A DNA stretch of 59,077 nucleotides from Granulosicoccus sp. (GTDB lineage Bacteria > Pseudomonadota > Gammaproteobacteria > Granulosicoccales > Granulosicoccaceae), in the NCBI GenBank assembly GCA_023300375.1, contig JALZWO010000142.1:1-59077 (forward strand). Direction: 5' to 3'. The notes beneath the pieces are model-generated. The model searched no databases and was not told where the DNA came from. It saw only the letters and a list, made by a program, of their open reading frames with translations. This document shows positions 8,891 to 19,040 of this stretch, in pieces. The translations under genes were made by a program, and so were the position numbers. Each line of letters starts with the position of its first letter. Within the stretch, counting starts at the first letter, position 1.

Positions 8891-9463
8891 CTACTTTGGT
8901 GCGGGAAAACTGGCTTTTGATTTCATGTCTGGATAGATGAATCGAACCCACCATCGCCCAGGTAGGGTGCGTATTTCGATGTTGTACTTTTGCACAGCTG
9001 ATCTGTAGTTGCGACGAGCCAGAGCGATACCGTTTTCTATACTTTCCAGTTGTTGCTTTAGAGTGAGAAAACTTTGGTCGAATTCCAGATCAGGGTAGTC
9101 TTTAGCGATGTTCATCAAGCTCTGTAATGCGGCTGTCAGGGCTTCTTGATTTTGCTGATATCGCTCGAATGCGTTACGGTCTGTTAACGATTCAGGTGAG
9201 ATAGACATTTCTAGTATTTGAGCTCGCGCCTCGTTAAGCTCGTTCAGGACTTTATTTTCCTGCTTGGCAAAACCTTCCACTGTAGTGATCAAATCAGGGA
9301 TGAGATCGGTTCGGTTTTTATATTGGTTTTGCACATCGGACCAACGGCCGTTAACCGCTTCATCATAAGTTGGGATGTTATTGATGCCGCAACCGGACAG
9401 AAACCCTGTCGCTACAAAAACAGCGATGAGGGCAAACTTACTTAGTCGATGATGAGAAATCAT
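8891..9463 (-). CDS. LemA family lipoprotein
   Basis: A 190-residue LemA-family protein. A short basic N-terminus and hydrophobic stretch lead to a lipobox (LSGC, Cys25), so it is probably a lipoprotein rather than the usual single-pass membrane form. The LemA core is clear: YDEAVNGRWSDVQNQYKNRTDLIPDLI, ALQSLMNIAKDYPDL, and the NYRSAVQKYNIEIRTLPG block. The family forms a helical bundle of unproven function. It is often followed by a TPM-domain gene, but here it stands alone, convergent with the MFS gene and divergent from yheS. Confidence 0.92.
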   Translation of the reverse strand: MISHHRLSKFALIAVFVATGFLSGCGINNIPTYDEAVNGRWSDVQNQYKNRTDLIPDLITTVEGFAKQENKVLNELNEARAQILEMSISPESLTDRNAFERYQQNQEALTAALQSLMNIAKDYPDLEFDQSFLTLKQQLESIENGIALARRNYRSAVQKYNIEIRTLPGRWWVRFIYPDMKSKASFPAPK

Positions 9464-9527
9464 GAAACTTTCTATCGTTTGAATAGCGCAAATGTTATCA
9501 GAAGTGACGTGGCTAACAGTTAATCTG

Positions 9528-9580
9528 CCTGTGTAAGCAATTAAAGAGTATGTCGTTGCCTGTCAGCTTGCATACACAGG
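9528..9580 (+). promoter_or_regulatory. Inverted repeat that could mask the yheS ribosome site
   Basis: CCTGTGTAAGCA and TGCATACACAGG are complementary except for one pair and are separated by 29 bases. The downstream arm contains ACAGG, the only Shine-Dalgarno-like sequence before yheS, so folding would hide it. Just after it an ATG-TAA start-stop pair occupies 9585-9590, three bases before the yheS ATG. Confidence 0.35.
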
Positions 9581-9592
9581 TAAAATGTAAAA

Positions 9593-11569
9593 ATGCTTTC
9601 ATTTAATGATGTTGCCTGTCGTCGCGACGGTAAGCTTTTGTTTAGCCAGATCAGTTGTGTGATTCATGCTGGACAGAAAGTGGGTTTGACCGGAGCCAAT
9701 GGCTGTGGAAAATCGAGCCTGTTTGCCATGATACAGGGTCACCTTGAGCCAGATACGGGTAGTATCACGCGCCCGCAAAACGTGGGTATTACTCACGTGG
9801 CGCAGGAAATGCCCAATTCAGATTCCTCGGCGTTAGATTACGTTGTTGATGGGGACCAGATGTTGCGCAAGTTAGAGGCTGCGATCAGTGCTTGTGGGGA
9901 TCAAGACGGAGAGCGAATAGCAACACTCCTGGGGGAGTTTGAACAAGCGGGCGGCTATACCATCACTTCACGTGCAGGAGCATTGCTGCATGGTTTGGGG
10001 TTTTCAATCGACTCGCACAGTAACCCAGTATCCAGCTTTTCCGGTGGGTGGCGTATGCGCCTTAACTTAGCCCAGGCGCTTATCAGCCCCAACGAGCTTC
10101 TCATGCTTGATGAGCCGACTAACCATCTTGATTTGGATGCGGTGTTATGGCTAGAGACTTGGCTAAAGCAACGTGAAGGCACGCTGATTCTCGTATCGCA
10201 TGATCGTGAATTCCTCGATTCAATCACTAGCAACACCTTCCATATTGAATCTAAAACGGGCAATCTGATTACGGGCAACTACAGTGCGTTCGAGCGTTGG
10301 CGTGCGGCTCGTATGGTCAGTCAACAAGCCTTGCACGAGAAGACCGAAGCCAGACGAAAAGAATTACAAGGATTTGTTGATAGATTTCGTGCTCAGGCTA
10401 CCAAGGCTCGACAAGCGCAGAGTCGCCTGAAAATGTTGGAACGGCTGGGTGATACTCAGGCTGTACAAATAGAGTCGCCGTTTACCTTCTCTTTTAAAAC
10501 TCCAAAAGCGATGCCAAGTCCCTTGGTCGTATTGGATAAAGCTGATGTGGGTTACGATAAAAACATCATTTTAAAAGGCATAGATTTCACTATTCTTAGT
10601 GGTGATCGTATTGGTTTGCTCGGTGTTAATGGTGCAGGTAAATCAACACTAATTAAATCGTTAACTGGCGATCTTGCGCTCAGTAACGGCGAACGCACTC
10701 CAGCTCAGAAGTTAAAGATAGGCTACTTCGCTCAGCATCAGGTTGATCAATTGCGTGGTGATCAATCAGCACTACAAGCATTAATAACTCACGACAAAAC
10801 GTTCTCTGAGTCGGAAGCTCGAACTTACTTGGGCGGCTTTGGTTTTCATGGTGAACAAGCCTTGCAGTCTGCAGCTACGTTATCAGGTGGTGAGCGCGCG
10901 CGCTTGGCGTTGGCGCTCATTGTGTCTTCTCAACCGAATCTATTGCTCCTCGATGAGCCTACCAATCACTTGGACATTAACATGCGTCAGGCGTTGGCCA
11001 ATGCGCTTGTATCTTTTGAAGGTGCGCTAATAGTTATCTCGCACGATCGCACGATGTTGCGATCAGTTGTCGATGAGCTGTGGCTAGTGGCTGATGGATC
11101 GTTAAAACCCTTTGATGATGATTTAGATGGTTACGCTAAGTGGCTAGCAAAGCGTCGTGCTTTGGAAGCGTCAAAATTGTCAGACCCAAAGAACCAGAAA
11201 GCGAGTGCAGATTCGAGCCAAGCAGCCTCAGCACAAAACAGCACTGCAGACAACGAACCCAGTGTAGCTCCAGTCCCCGAATTGTCTGCTGTGGATCGCC
11301 AGCAACAGAAGCGCGAACAAGCTGCACTTCGAGCACAGCTTACGCCGCTTAAAAAAGCCGTGGCTTCTCATGAGAAAAAACTTGAGGGTGCCAGCAAAGA
11401 GCTTGATAAAGTCAGAGAAGCCTTAAGTGCCGATGACATTTACAGCGAACAAAATAAACAACAGCTCGCCACACTTCTTAAACAAGAAGGTGAAGCGCGT
11501 GCGAAAGTAGACTCTATCGAAGAGCTTCTGCTGGAGAGTATGGAAGTGCTAGAGAAAGCTGGCGGGTAG
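9593..11569 (+). CDS. yheS: ABC-F family ATPase, YheS type
   Basis: A 658-residue soluble ABC-F protein with two ATP-binding domains and no membrane segments; ABC-F proteins act on the ribosome. Domain 1 has Walker A GANGCGKSS (about 36-44), signature SFSGGWRMRLNLAQAL and Walker B LLMLDEPTNHLDLDAV. The linker helices contain the FVDRFRAQATKARQAQSR signature. Domain 2 has Walker A GVNGAGKST (about 344), signature TLSGGERARLALAL and LLLLDEPTNHLD. A charged coiled-coil tail fills about residues 570-658. Domain order and length match E. coli YheS closely. The gene stands alone behind a structured leader. Confidence 0.95.
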   Translation: MLSFNDVACRRDGKLLFSQISCVIHAGQKVGLTGANGCGKSSLFAMIQGHLEPDTGSITRPQNVGITHVAQEMPNSDSSALDYVVDGDQMLRKLEAAISACGDQDGERIATLLGEFEQAGGYTITSRAGALLHGLGFSIDSHSNPVSSFSGGWRMRLNLAQALISPNELLMLDEPTNHLDLDAVLWLETWLKQREGTLILVSHDREFLDSITSNTFHIESKTGNLITGNYSAFERWRAARMVSQQALHEKTEARRKELQGFVDRFRAQATKARQAQSRLKMLERLGDTQAVQIESPFTFSFKTPKAMPSPLVVLDKADVGYDKNIILKGIDFTILSGDRIGLLGVNGAGKSTLIKSLTGDLALSNGERTPAQKLKIGYFAQHQVDQLRGDQSALQALITHDKTFSESEARTYLGGFGFHGEQALQSAATLSGGERARLALALIVSSQPNLLLLDEPTNHLDINMRQALANALVSFEGALIVISHDRTMLRSVVDELWLVADGSLKPFDDDLDGYAKWLAKRRALEASKLSDPKNQKASADSSQAASAQNSTADNEPSVAPVPELSAVDRQQQKREQAALRAQLTPLKKAVASHEKKLEGASKELDKVREALSADDIYSEQNKQQLATLLKQEGEARAKVDSIEELLLESMEVLEKAGG

Positions 11570-11799
11570 GGCCTGGAAGCTGAGTTGTCAGCATTGAGAG
11601 GCCAAACTTACGCGCGCGTGGCCCCAACACTGATTCTTTTTCGTGGACTCCTGTGCTCATGTAGGCGTATGAGCTGACAAGACGGTCTGTGAGTAACATT
11701 GACTCGATGGTGGATAGAAATATAAGTCAACTTAGTTCAAACTAGACATTGCGGTGCATACCGTTGTGCCAACGCTGCGTCTATCTGGAATTCATTTTG

Positions 11800-12552
11800 A
11801 TGAAATTGAACAAATACCATTGTGCCAAGCCCCTTTTATCGTCCCTCGCCACCACTTTATGTGTGGCAGTAGTTATGGGGTCACCGGTTTTTGCTAGCTC
11901 GCTAGACGATATTGACCAACTTGATCAATCTCAATTTAAAGAACTAGGAGAGCAGTTGGGTGCTGCTACTAATTACAAAAGCGTCTCACCGGCGGAGAAT
12001 CTAGGGATAATTGGATTTGATGTGGGTCTTGAGGTCTCGGCGACTAACGTCAATCAGGATCTCTTTGATCTGGCCAGTAGTGGCAGTGTTGACGAAAGTC
12101 AGCTTATCTTTGGTCGCATACATGTCCACAAGGGCCTGCCGTTTGGCATTGACCTAGGTGCCTCATTGGGCAACGCACCCGGAATAGAAGCCACTGTCGC
12201 TGGAGCGGAGTTGCGATACGCTATCATCAAAGGCGGTGCGGTTACTCCTGCATTGGCGATTAGGGCAACCTATTCTCAATTACTAGATCCAGAGGCGTAT
12301 ACATTAACGAATGCAGGAGTTGAGCTTGCGGTGTCAAAGGGCTTCTTGCTCCTTACCCCTTATGCAGGTGTCGGCATAGTAAGAACATCCATAGACACCG
12401 AGAATGATGCGAGCAGTTTGCAGGAAGAGAGTTTCAATCAAACCAAAATTGTTGTTGGGGCAACGGTAAACTTTGGCTTAGCCTGGACTGTGGAAGCTGA
12501 ACGTACCGACGACACGGCGACTTACACGGCGAAAGTAGGGATTCGCTTCTAG
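11800..12552 (+). CDS. Exported beta-barrel-like protein, unknown function
   Basis: I do not recognise a named family. The protein (250 residues from ATG 11800) begins with a clear signal peptide, basic then hydrophobic, cleaved near VFASS at about residue 33. The mature part has alternating polar and hydrophobic strands with many Gly and Ala, and ends in a typical outer-membrane anchor strand with terminal Phe (TAKVGIRF). That pattern suggests a small outer-membrane barrel of about eight strands. The frame is open back to 11749, but those residues precede the signal peptide awkwardly. Its stop overlaps the start of the DUF2970 gene, implying one operon. Confidence 0.7.
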   Translation: MKLNKYHCAKPLLSSLATTLCVAVVMGSPVFASSLDDIDQLDQSQFKELGEQLGAATNYKSVSPAENLGIIGFDVGLEVSATNVNQDLFDLASSGSVDESQLIFGRIHVHKGLPFGIDLGASLGNAPGIEATVAGAELRYAIIKGGAVTPALAIRATYSQLLDPEAYTLTNAGVELAVSKGFLLLTPYAGVGIVRTSIDTENDASSLQEESFNQTKIVVGATVNFGLAWTVEAERTDDTATYTAKVGIRF

Positions 12553-12830
12553 TGGGCGAGTCAGATTCCAATAACTCAGAATCCATTAAAAAAGGGTTGG
12601 GTGTTAGCGACAACGCAAATACCCAAACAGAAGGCCAGAGAGGTACGGGTTTCTGGAGTGTAGCCCACAGCATAGGAGCAGGTTTGCTGGGTGTGCAGTC
12701 AAGTAAAAACCGTGAACGCGATTTTACTCACGGTAAGCCAATGCACTTTGTCATTGGCGGTGTGGTTGGCACACTGTTGTTCTTGTTAGTTATTTGGTTG
12801 CTTGTACAGTACTTATTAGCAACGAGCTAG
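12552..12830 (+). CDS. DUF2970 small membrane protein
   Basis: A 92-residue protein starting with a GTG that shares its first base with the upstream TAG stop, indicating translational coupling. A variable hydrophilic N-terminus of about 40 residues leads to the DUF2970 core: FWSVAHSIGAGLLGVQS, then the signature SSKNRERDFTHGKP, then one C-terminal membrane helix (VIGGVVGTLLFLLVIWLLVQYLL). The family is found in gamma- and betaproteobacteria and has no known function. The N-terminal extension is longer than in many members. A strong hairpin follows. Confidence 0.85.
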   Translation: MGESDSNNSESIKKGLGVSDNANTQTEGQRGTGFWSVAHSIGAGLLGVQSSKNRERDFTHGKPMHFVIGGVVGTLLFLLVIWLLVQYLLATS

Positions 12831-12879
12831 TGGGTAAGTCGGCCTCGCAAGGCGCGCCCCGAAACCCGCGACCAACGTT

Positions 12880-12925
12880 GCCCAACCAGCAAGGCCCGAC
12901 CAACGTCGGGCCCTGCTGGTTGGGC
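12880..12925. terminator. Strong bidirectional hairpin between DUF2970 gene and valS
   Basis: Two 20-base arms (from GCCCAACCAGC and to GCTGGTTGGGC) pair with a single mismatch around a 6-base loop. It lies between convergent genes, 50 bp after the DUF2970 stop and 12 bp from the valS stop. It lacks a T-run but its length and G/C content make it a likely two-way terminator. Confidence 0.7.
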
Positions 12926-12936
12926 CTATAGCCTAG

Positions 12937-15735
12937 TTACATAGCGGCGATCTTCTTTTGCTGTGTCTCAAGCTGTGCAAGGGCCGAGCGCGCATCATCA
13001 AGTTTCTGTTGCTCAATAGCAACCACTGCTGCTGGTGCCTTGTCAGTGAATCCCTTGTTTGACAACTTGCCGTTTAGTCTGCCCACTTCGGCGGTAAGCT
13101 TTTCGGTCTGTTTTTTAAGTCTTGCAAGCTCCGCTGTCTTGTCAATTAGGCCCGCCATAGGGATAAGCAATTTGAGTTCATCAACCAGAGCAACAGCTGA
13201 TTCAGGCTCCTGATCATCACTCGACAGTACAGTCATACTTTCCAGTTTTGCCAGAGACATGAGCAATGGGCCGTGGGTCTCCAGTCTGAGCGTATCCTTA
13301 GCACTGGCTTGGGCAAAGAGCAGGGGAAGTTTCTTGCCTGGATTAATATTCATTTCGGAGCGGATACGTCGCACCCCCATAACAACCTGCTTGACCCATT
13401 CAATATCATTAACCGCTTGTTCATCAATTTTAGCGGCGTCGCTAATGGGGTAGGGCTGCAGCGAGATAGTGGGCCCCGACTTAGCTGCTAGCGGTGCTAC
13501 TTGTTGCCATAATTCTTCGGTGATGTAAGGTATAAACGGGTGCGCTAATCTTAGGGTTGATTCAAGTACACGCACCAGAGTGACCCGTGTTGCCTGTTTT
13601 TCATCTTCAGTGCTATCGCCCGTGAGTATGGGTTTTGCTAGTTCTAGGTACCAGTCGCAGTACTCGTTCCATATGAATTCATAGATAGCGGTGGACGCCA
13701 GATCGAAGCGATAGGCGGCGATGTGCACTGCGACATCAGCTTCAGTTTTTTGCAAAAGACTGACTATCCATCGATCGATAACATGACTATTTTCGGGTAC
13801 ATAAGAGGGGTCCATGCTCTCAGTATTCATCAGCACATAACGACTGGCATTAAACAACTTGTTGCAGAAATTTCTGTAACCTTCTACACGTTTAAGATCA
13901 AATCGAACATCACGACCGTTGCTTGCCAGTGACGCAAATGTAAAACGCAGCGCATCGGTGCCAAATGCTGGAATACCATCGGCAAATTCTTTACGCGTCT
14001 CTTTTTCGATAGATTTGGCTTTGTGGTCCTGCATCAAGTTAGCAGTACGTTTCTCAACCAGTGCTTCCAATTCAATACCATCGATGACATCCAGAGGATC
14101 AAGAACGTTGCCTTTGGATTTGGACATTTTTTGTCCATTAGCATCACGAACCAGACCGTGCATGTACACATCTTTGAACGGCACTTCTCCATCACGAAAA
14201 TAGGTGCCGAACATAACCATTCGTGCTACCCAGAAAAAGATGATGTCAAAACCTGTGACCAATACCGATCCCGGATAGAACTCTTTTAATTCTGTCGTAT
14301 CGTCTGGCCAACCTAGAGTACTAAACGGCCACAGTGCTGATGAGAACCAAGTGTCTAGAACATCGTCGTCTTGTCTGAGCGATACGCTGTCTTCCAGTTG
14401 GTATTTTTTGCGTACGTCAGCTTCGTCTTTACCCACGAAGATACCGCCGTTATCGTCGTACCATGCAGGTATACGATGGCCCCACCAAATTTGTCGGCTG
14501 ATGCACCAATCTTGAATATTATCCAGCCACTGCTTATAGGTGCGGGACCAAGTTTCTGGAACAAATTTGATTCTGCCATCCTCTACAACATCCAAAGAGG
14601 GTTGCGTGATTGCAGTATGACCACCTGGTCTACCGTCATCGAGAGTTTTACGCGTTAGATCGACGTACCACTGATCGGTTAGGTATGGTTCAACAATGGC
14701 GCCTGATCTGTCTCCACGCGGCACCATCAGCATGTGGGGTTTGATCTCCACCAGCAAGCCTGCTGCTTCCATTTCCGCAATAATGCGTTTGCGCGCTTCA
14801 AATCGATCGAGACCCTGATAGGCCGCTGGCACGTTCGAATTCAACGATGCATCATCTTCAAGAATGTTGATGATGGGTAAATTGTGACGCATTCCAATCG
14901 CGTTATCGTTGAAATCGTGCGCCGGAGTGATCTTGACGCAACCTGAGCCAAATTCTGGGTCGACATAGTCGTCAGCAATGATGGGTATCTCTCTTCCGAC
15001 GATAGGCAGAGTGATAGTTTTACCCACCAGATCCTTGAAGCGTTCGTCTTCGGGATGAACCGCTACTGCTGTGTCACCTAGCAGGGTTTCGGGGCGAGTG
15101 GTGGCAATCACTAGTGAACCTGAGCCGTCGCTTAAGGGATAACGGAAATGCCAGAGCGAACCGGATTCTTCTTCATTAAGGACCTCTAAGTCAGATAGGC
15201 CGGTTTTGAGTGTCGGATCCCAGTTGACTAGTCTTTTACCTCGGTAGATCAATCCATCATCATGCAATCGAATAAAGACATCACGAACGGCCTCTGACAT
15301 GCCATCGTCCATGGTGAATCGTTCGCGTGACCAGTCTGCTGAGGCCCCAAGGCGTCTCAGCTGGCGCGTAATGGTGCCACCGGATTGTTCTTTCCAGTCC
15401 CAAACCCGTTCGAGAAATTTCTCGCGCCCCAGATCATGACGAGTTAGGCCTTCCTTGTTAATTTGACGCTCTACTAACATCTGTGTGGCTATGCCAGCAT
15501 GATCACAACCAGGTTGCCAGAGAGTTTTATCACCCAACATTCTGTGATAGCGAATAAGCGCATCCATGATGGTGTCTTGGAATGCATGCCCCATATGCAA
15601 TGTACCAGTGACGTTGGGCGGGGGAATCATGATGCAGTAAGGAGAACCGTTGCCTTGTGGTTTGAAGTAACCGTTCTCTTCCCAAGTCTGATACCACCGT
15701 TGTTCGATGGCTTGAGGGTCGTATGTTTTATCCAT
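12937..15735 (-). CDS. valS: Valine-tRNA ligase
   Basis: A 932-residue class I aminoacyl-tRNA synthetase charging tRNA-Val. The ATG at 15735 gives [20 protein letters not shown], aligned with the family start; an in-frame GTG at 15756 is possible. The HIGH-type motif is [13 protein letters not shown] (about residue 40-52), and the KMSKS motif is [10 protein letters not shown] near residue 530. The editing domain has [17 protein letters not shown]. The C-terminus ends in the usual coiled-coil tRNA-binding arm ([14 protein letters not shown] onward). It is the last gene of the pepA-holC-valS operon, 77 bp after holC. Confidence 0.97.
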   Translation of the reverse strand: MDKTYDPQAIEQRWYQTWEENGYFKPQGNGSPYCIMIPPPNVTGTLHMGHAFQDTIMDALIRYHRMLGDKTLWQPGCDHAGIATQMLVERQINKEGLTRHDLGREKFLERVWDWKEQSGGTITRQLRRLGASADWSRERFTMDDGMSEAVRDVFIRLHDDGLIYRGKRLVNWDPTLKTGLSDLEVLNEEESGSLWHFRYPLSDGSGSLVIATTRPETLLGDTAVAVHPEDERFKDLVGKTITLPIVGREIPIIADDYVDPEFGSGCVKITPAHDFNDNAIGMRHNLPIINILEDDASLNSNVPAAYQGLDRFEARKRIIAEMEAAGLLVEIKPHMLMVPRGDRSGAIVEPYLTDQWYVDLTRKTLDDGRPGGHTAITQPSLDVVEDGRIKFVPETWSRTYKQWLDNIQDWCISRQIWWGHRIPAWYDDNGGIFVGKDEADVRKKYQLEDSVSLRQDDDVLDTWFSSALWPFSTLGWPDDTTELKEFYPGSVLVTGFDIIFFWVARMVMFGTYFRDGEVPFKDVYMHGLVRDANGQKMSKSKGNVLDPLDVIDGIELEALVEKRTANLMQDHKAKSIEKETRKEFADGIPAFGTDALRFTFASLASNGRDVRFDLKRVEGYRNFCNKLFNASRYVLMNTESMDPSYVPENSHVIDRWIVSLLQKTEADVAVHIAAYRFDLASTAIYEFIWNEYCDWYLELAKPILTGDSTEDEKQATRVTLVRVLESTLRLAHPFIPYITEELWQQVAPLAAKSGPTISLQPYPISDAAKIDEQAVNDIEWVKQVVMGVRRIRSEMNINPGKKLPLLFAQASAKDTLRLETHGPLLMSLAKLESMTVLSSDDQEPESAVALVDELKLLIPMAGLIDKTAELARLKKQTEKLTAEVGRLNGKLSNKGFTDKAPAAVVAIEQQKLDDARSALAQLETQQKKIAAM

Positions 15736-15812
15736 GCGCGTAGTGTACTTCAGCACGCCCGTTCAGTGGATACCGACTCAGCGGTAAACCGGACTGTTCA
15801 AGGCGTACATTA

Positions 15813-16247
15813 TTAAAGATTGTGATGAGCTAGAGGATAGCCTCGTTCTTGATAAAAACGATAGCGGACTCGCCCGCTTTCCTCTATGTTCGGTTCTTTG
15901 TTGACAATTTCTAGAGTTCGTTCGAAACGACTGAAAAAAGAGGGCACGCTGTTATCCAGGTTTATCAACAATTGGCATTTATGACCAGGTTCTGAGCTTG
16001 AAAGGAGAACTGGATCGTTGTCAGCTAGGCTGGAGATATGATTTTCAGGGAGTAGTTGATGTGCAACGAAGCTACAGGCGCGAAAATTCCACAGCCGTTC
16101 ATCAAGTTCTCGCAGCATAGGACGTTCGGTGCTATAAACAAAAACCTGTTGGCCACGTGTGCCAGCTTTTTCGGCTAACTTGCAGGCCAACTCCAGTCGG
16201 GTTGGAGCGCTTGCATCTTTAAGCAGATAAAAATCTACTCTTGTCAT
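15813..16247 (-). CDS. holC: DNA polymerase III chi subunit
   Basis: A 144-residue chi subunit of the clamp-loader complex, which links psi to single-strand binding protein. Family marks are the opening RVDFYLLKDAS, the ACKLAEKAGTRGQQVFVYS strand-helix, the LDERLWNF helix, and the closing RYRFYQERGYPLAHHNL. Its ATG overlaps the pepA stop by four bases (ATGA), so the two are translationally coupled. The gene order pepA-holC-valS is conserved in gammaproteobacteria. Confidence 0.93.
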   Translation of the reverse strand: MTRVDFYLLKDASAPTRLELACKLAEKAGTRGQQVFVYSTERPMLRELDERLWNFRACSFVAHQLLPENHISSLADNDPVLLSSSEPGHKCQLLINLDNSVPSFFSRFERTLEIVNKEPNIEESGRVRYRFYQERGYPLAHHNL

Positions 16248-17737
16248 GAGTTAATCTGGCGGGTGAGATAGTTTAGTAACAACGGAACTGGTCGGCCAGT
16301 TGCGCCTTTTTTGTCACCGCTAAGCCACGCTACTCCGGCAATATCCAGATGTGCCCAATGAAGATCTTCGGCAAAACGTGCCAAAAAACAAGCGGCAGTA
16401 ATCGCACCTGCTGAGCTTCCACCGATATTGGCCATGTCAGCAAAATTAGAATCTAGCTGCTTCTGATACTGATCACTCATTGGCATCGGCCATGTTCTAT
16501 CACCTGTCACTTCACCAGACTCCACCAATGCATCGATAGTGGCCTGATGGTTACCAAAAACGGCGCTCATGTGATTCCCAAGCGCGACCACAGCAGCACC
16601 GGTTAGAGTCGCGATATCGATAACGACAGAGGGTTCGAAGCGTTTTGCGTAACTTATCGCGTCACACAATACCAATCGACCTTCCGCATCGGTATTGAGG
16701 ATTTCTACGGTTTTCCCAGACATCGTTGTAATGACATCGCCCGGTCTAGAGGCACGTCCATCGGGCATGTTTTCGGCCGCGGCTACGATACCGATGACGT
16801 TAATTGCTGGCTGAAGTTCGCCGAGCGCATACATGACACCAAAAACACTGGCAGCACCGCACATATCAAATTTCATTTCGTCCATGCCACTGGAAGATTT
16901 GATGGAAATACCACCACTATCGAATGTCACACCCTTGCCGATGAGGACCACCGGTTTACCACTGCGTTTTTTTCCTTGGTAGTTCATGACGATCATTCGG
17001 CCGGGCTGATCACTGCCAGCGCAGACCGATAGCATAGCGCCCATGCCAAGCTCTTGCATCTGGGCCTCGTCCAGAATTTTTGTGCTGAAGTTGTCGAATT
17101 GCGATGCCATGTCTATGGCTTGGTTCGCAAGGAACTCCGGGTTGCAGATATTGGGTGCCAGGTTACCCAAAGTGCGCGCAACAGCCATCCCATTAGCAGT
17201 AGACAGTGCTTCATGTGCCACTTGGTCAGTTTTTTCCAGAAGCTCTTTGCTGCACTGCAGAATGATTTGCAGAAGCTTGTTTTTGTTGGATGATTTATCT
17301 GATGTGTGCCATTCAAAAACATAGGAGGCTGCACCAATTTCACGAACCAGATGCTCTGCCATAGCAGGGGCAGCTAGCGAGTTAATGACAACGCTGGTCA
17401 GGCAATCACTAATAGCTACGGCGGCTGGTGTGTCGATGAGCTGCTTAGCTGCGGTATTACAAGCTGTATGCCATGTGTTCTTATCAGCCTGTTCTCTGCT
17501 GCCCAACCCAATGAGTATGTGTCGGGTGTCCGTGGTGCCGTCAAGCCCATGCAGTGTCAGTGCCTGACCAGATTTGCCTGTAAAATCCCCAGAGTTGTAG
17601 AGTCTTTTTAAGAGTCCATCTTGAACCGCATCAAATTTGCGAGCCTGACCTTTGAATTTTGCATCGTCGAACAGAAAATAGAGATAACAGGCGTTACTGA
17701 GGGGCTTGGGCAAACGATTAGTTATAGTGAGCTGCAT
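16244..17737 (-). CDS. pepA: Leucyl (cytosol) aminopeptidase PepA
   Basis: A 497-residue M17 zinc aminopeptidase, hexameric in relatives; E. coli PepA also binds DNA at cer/Xer sites and at carAB. The C-terminal catalytic domain shows LIGKGVTFDSGGISIK (metal-binding Lys and Asp), DMCGAASV, and the signature NTDAEGRLVLCDA. The N-terminal domain is less conserved, as usual. The ATG at 17737 follows a 213-bp region divergent from lptF. That region contains a CACAGT-GT-ACTGTG inverted repeat at 17775-17788. Confidence 0.96.
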   Translation of the reverse strand: MQLTITNRLPKPLSNACYLYFLFDDAKFKGQARKFDAVQDGLLKRLYNSGDFTGKSGQALTLHGLDGTTDTRHILIGLGSREQADKNTWHTACNTAAKQLIDTPAAVAISDCLTSVVINSLAAPAMAEHLVREIGAASYVFEWHTSDKSSNKNKLLQIILQCSKELLEKTDQVAHEALSTANGMAVARTLGNLAPNICNPEFLANQAIDMASQFDNFSTKILDEAQMQELGMGAMLSVCAGSDQPGRMIVMNYQGKKRSGKPVVLIGKGVTFDSGGISIKSSSGMDEMKFDMCGAASVFGVMYALGELQPAINVIGIVAAAENMPDGRASRPGDVITTMSGKTVEILNTDAEGRLVLCDAISYAKRFEPSVVIDIATLTGAAVVALGNHMSAVFGNHQATIDALVESGEVTGDRTWPMPMSDQYQKQLDSNFADMANIGGSSAGAITAACFLARFAEDLHWAHLDIAGVAWLSGDKKGATGRPVPLLLNYLTRQINS

Positions 17738-17774
17738 AATTGATAAACAGAGTTGATTTACGGTATTGGCATGT

Positions 17775-17788
17775 CACAGTGTACTGTG
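17775..17788. promoter_or_regulatory. Operator-like inverted repeat between pepA and lptF
   Basis: CACAGT and ACTGTG flank a 2-base centre, giving a 14-bp two-fold symmetric site in the divergent pepA/lptF region, 37 bp from the pepA start. A second looser repeat (GGTAT at 17762 and ATACC at 17801) surrounds it. A transcription factor site is possible but unproven. Confidence 0.3.
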
Positions 17789-17951
17789 TCTGAAACCGCG
17801 ATACCATTGGCGGATTGTGGATGCGCTGTTGCTGACAAGCCAAAGTAACTTCTGCTCGGCGCGATTCTCGTCTTTACAGGCAGTAATTTGTGAACAATGA
17901 CGAGCCACTTGCCGAGCTATTTATAACCAGATACGCCTGACTAATCACCTT

Positions 17952-19040
17952 GTGAGAATTCTCGACAAATATTTGATGAAAGAAATGCTACTGACATGGC
18001 TTGCCGTGTTGGTTGTGTTGCTTGTCATCATGATAGGCAATGTGTTGGGCCGCAGCTTGTCTCAAGTTACCGAGGGCGCTATCGAGGCGGATATGTTGCT
18101 TGTTCTTGTTGGTGTGAAGTCTATCAACTTGCTAGTTACTCTGATTCCATTGGGGCTATATCTTGGAATCATGCTTGCTCATGGCCGATTTTATCGTGAT
18201 AACGAAATGTCGGTTATGCATGCATGCGGTATCGGGTGGTTCGATTTGATGCGCCCCACCGCCATAATCGGGCTGATGGGAGTTGTTTCGATAACAGCAC
18301 TGACACTTTCCGCTTCTCCATGGGCAGCGCGTTACGAACAGAGCCTTAAACAGACGATGCGAGAGCAATCAACGCTAAGTTTGATAACTCCTGGTAAATT
18401 TATTGAATCAAGTGAAGGCAAAATTGTGTTCTTCGCTGGTCAAAGTAATGTTGCGCGCACACAATTTAATGATGTGTTTATGTATCGACGGAGTGAAGAT
18501 GGTCGTCCTGCCGTCGATGTAGCACGTGTTGCCAACTACCAAGTGGATCCAGACACCGGTGATGAATATCTGATTTTCAGTGACGGACAAACTAGTGTGG
18601 GCTCACCAGGAGAGGCGAACTACACCATTACCGATTTCAAGCGTCAAGGTGTTCTCCGTCCTCGCAAAGAGCCTACCGAGCCACGACTCATCCGCAAAGG
18701 CAAAACGATTGATCAGCTTTGGGGGTCAGATGATCTTGTTGACAAAGCTGAACTACAGTGGCGTATTTCGATTCCGTTGGCTGCTTTACTCCTGGCGTTA
18801 TTGGCGGTGCCGCTGAGTTATACCTCTCCGCGAGGAGGTAGATTTGGCAAAGTCGCCATTGCAGTTCTTATCTATATCCCTTATGCCAATTTGCTGGTGC
18901 TAATGCGGAAGTGGATAGCGTCGGGCGTAGTGCCGGCATGGGTGGGCCTCTGGCCTATACATATGCTGGTTGTTGCTCTTATCATTTTTCTGTTGGCCAA
19001 GCGAGTTGGCTGGCGTTGGTTATTCAGGCGAGCTGTTTGA
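17952..19040 (+). CDS. lptF: LPS export ABC permease LptF
   Basis: A 362-residue inner-membrane subunit of the LptB2FGC transporter that extracts LPS from the inner membrane. It starts with GTG at 17952 (MRILDKYLMKEMLLTWLAVL). Three membrane helices lie in the first 120 residues and three after about 270, separated by a periplasmic beta-jellyroll domain, the YjgP/YjgQ layout. Conserved stretches include VMHACGIGWFDLMRP in the coupling loop and TPGKFIESSEGKIVFFAG in the jellyroll. The stop overlaps the lptG start by one base. Confidence 0.95.
   Translation: MRILDKYLMKEMLLTWLAVLVVLLVIMIGNVLGRSLSQVTEGAIEADMLLVLVGVKSINLLVTLIPLGLYLGIMLAHGRFYRDNEMSVMHACGIGWFDLMRPTAIIGLMGVVSITALTLSASPWAARYEQSLKQTMREQSTLSLITPGKFIESSEGKIVFFAGQSNVARTQFNDVFMYRRSEDGRPAVDVARVANYQVDPDTGDEYLIFSDGQTSVGSPGEANYTITDFKRQGVLRPRKEPTEPRLIRKGKTIDQLWGSDDLVDKAELQWRISIPLAALLLALLAVPLSYTSPRGGRFGKVAIAVLIYIPYANLLVLMRKWIASGVVPAWVGLWPIHMLVVALIIFLLAKRVGWRWLFRRAV

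Noticed and set aside
18911-19039. Upstream extension of lptG
   Set aside because: It lies inside lptF. The TGATG overlap start matches the family.
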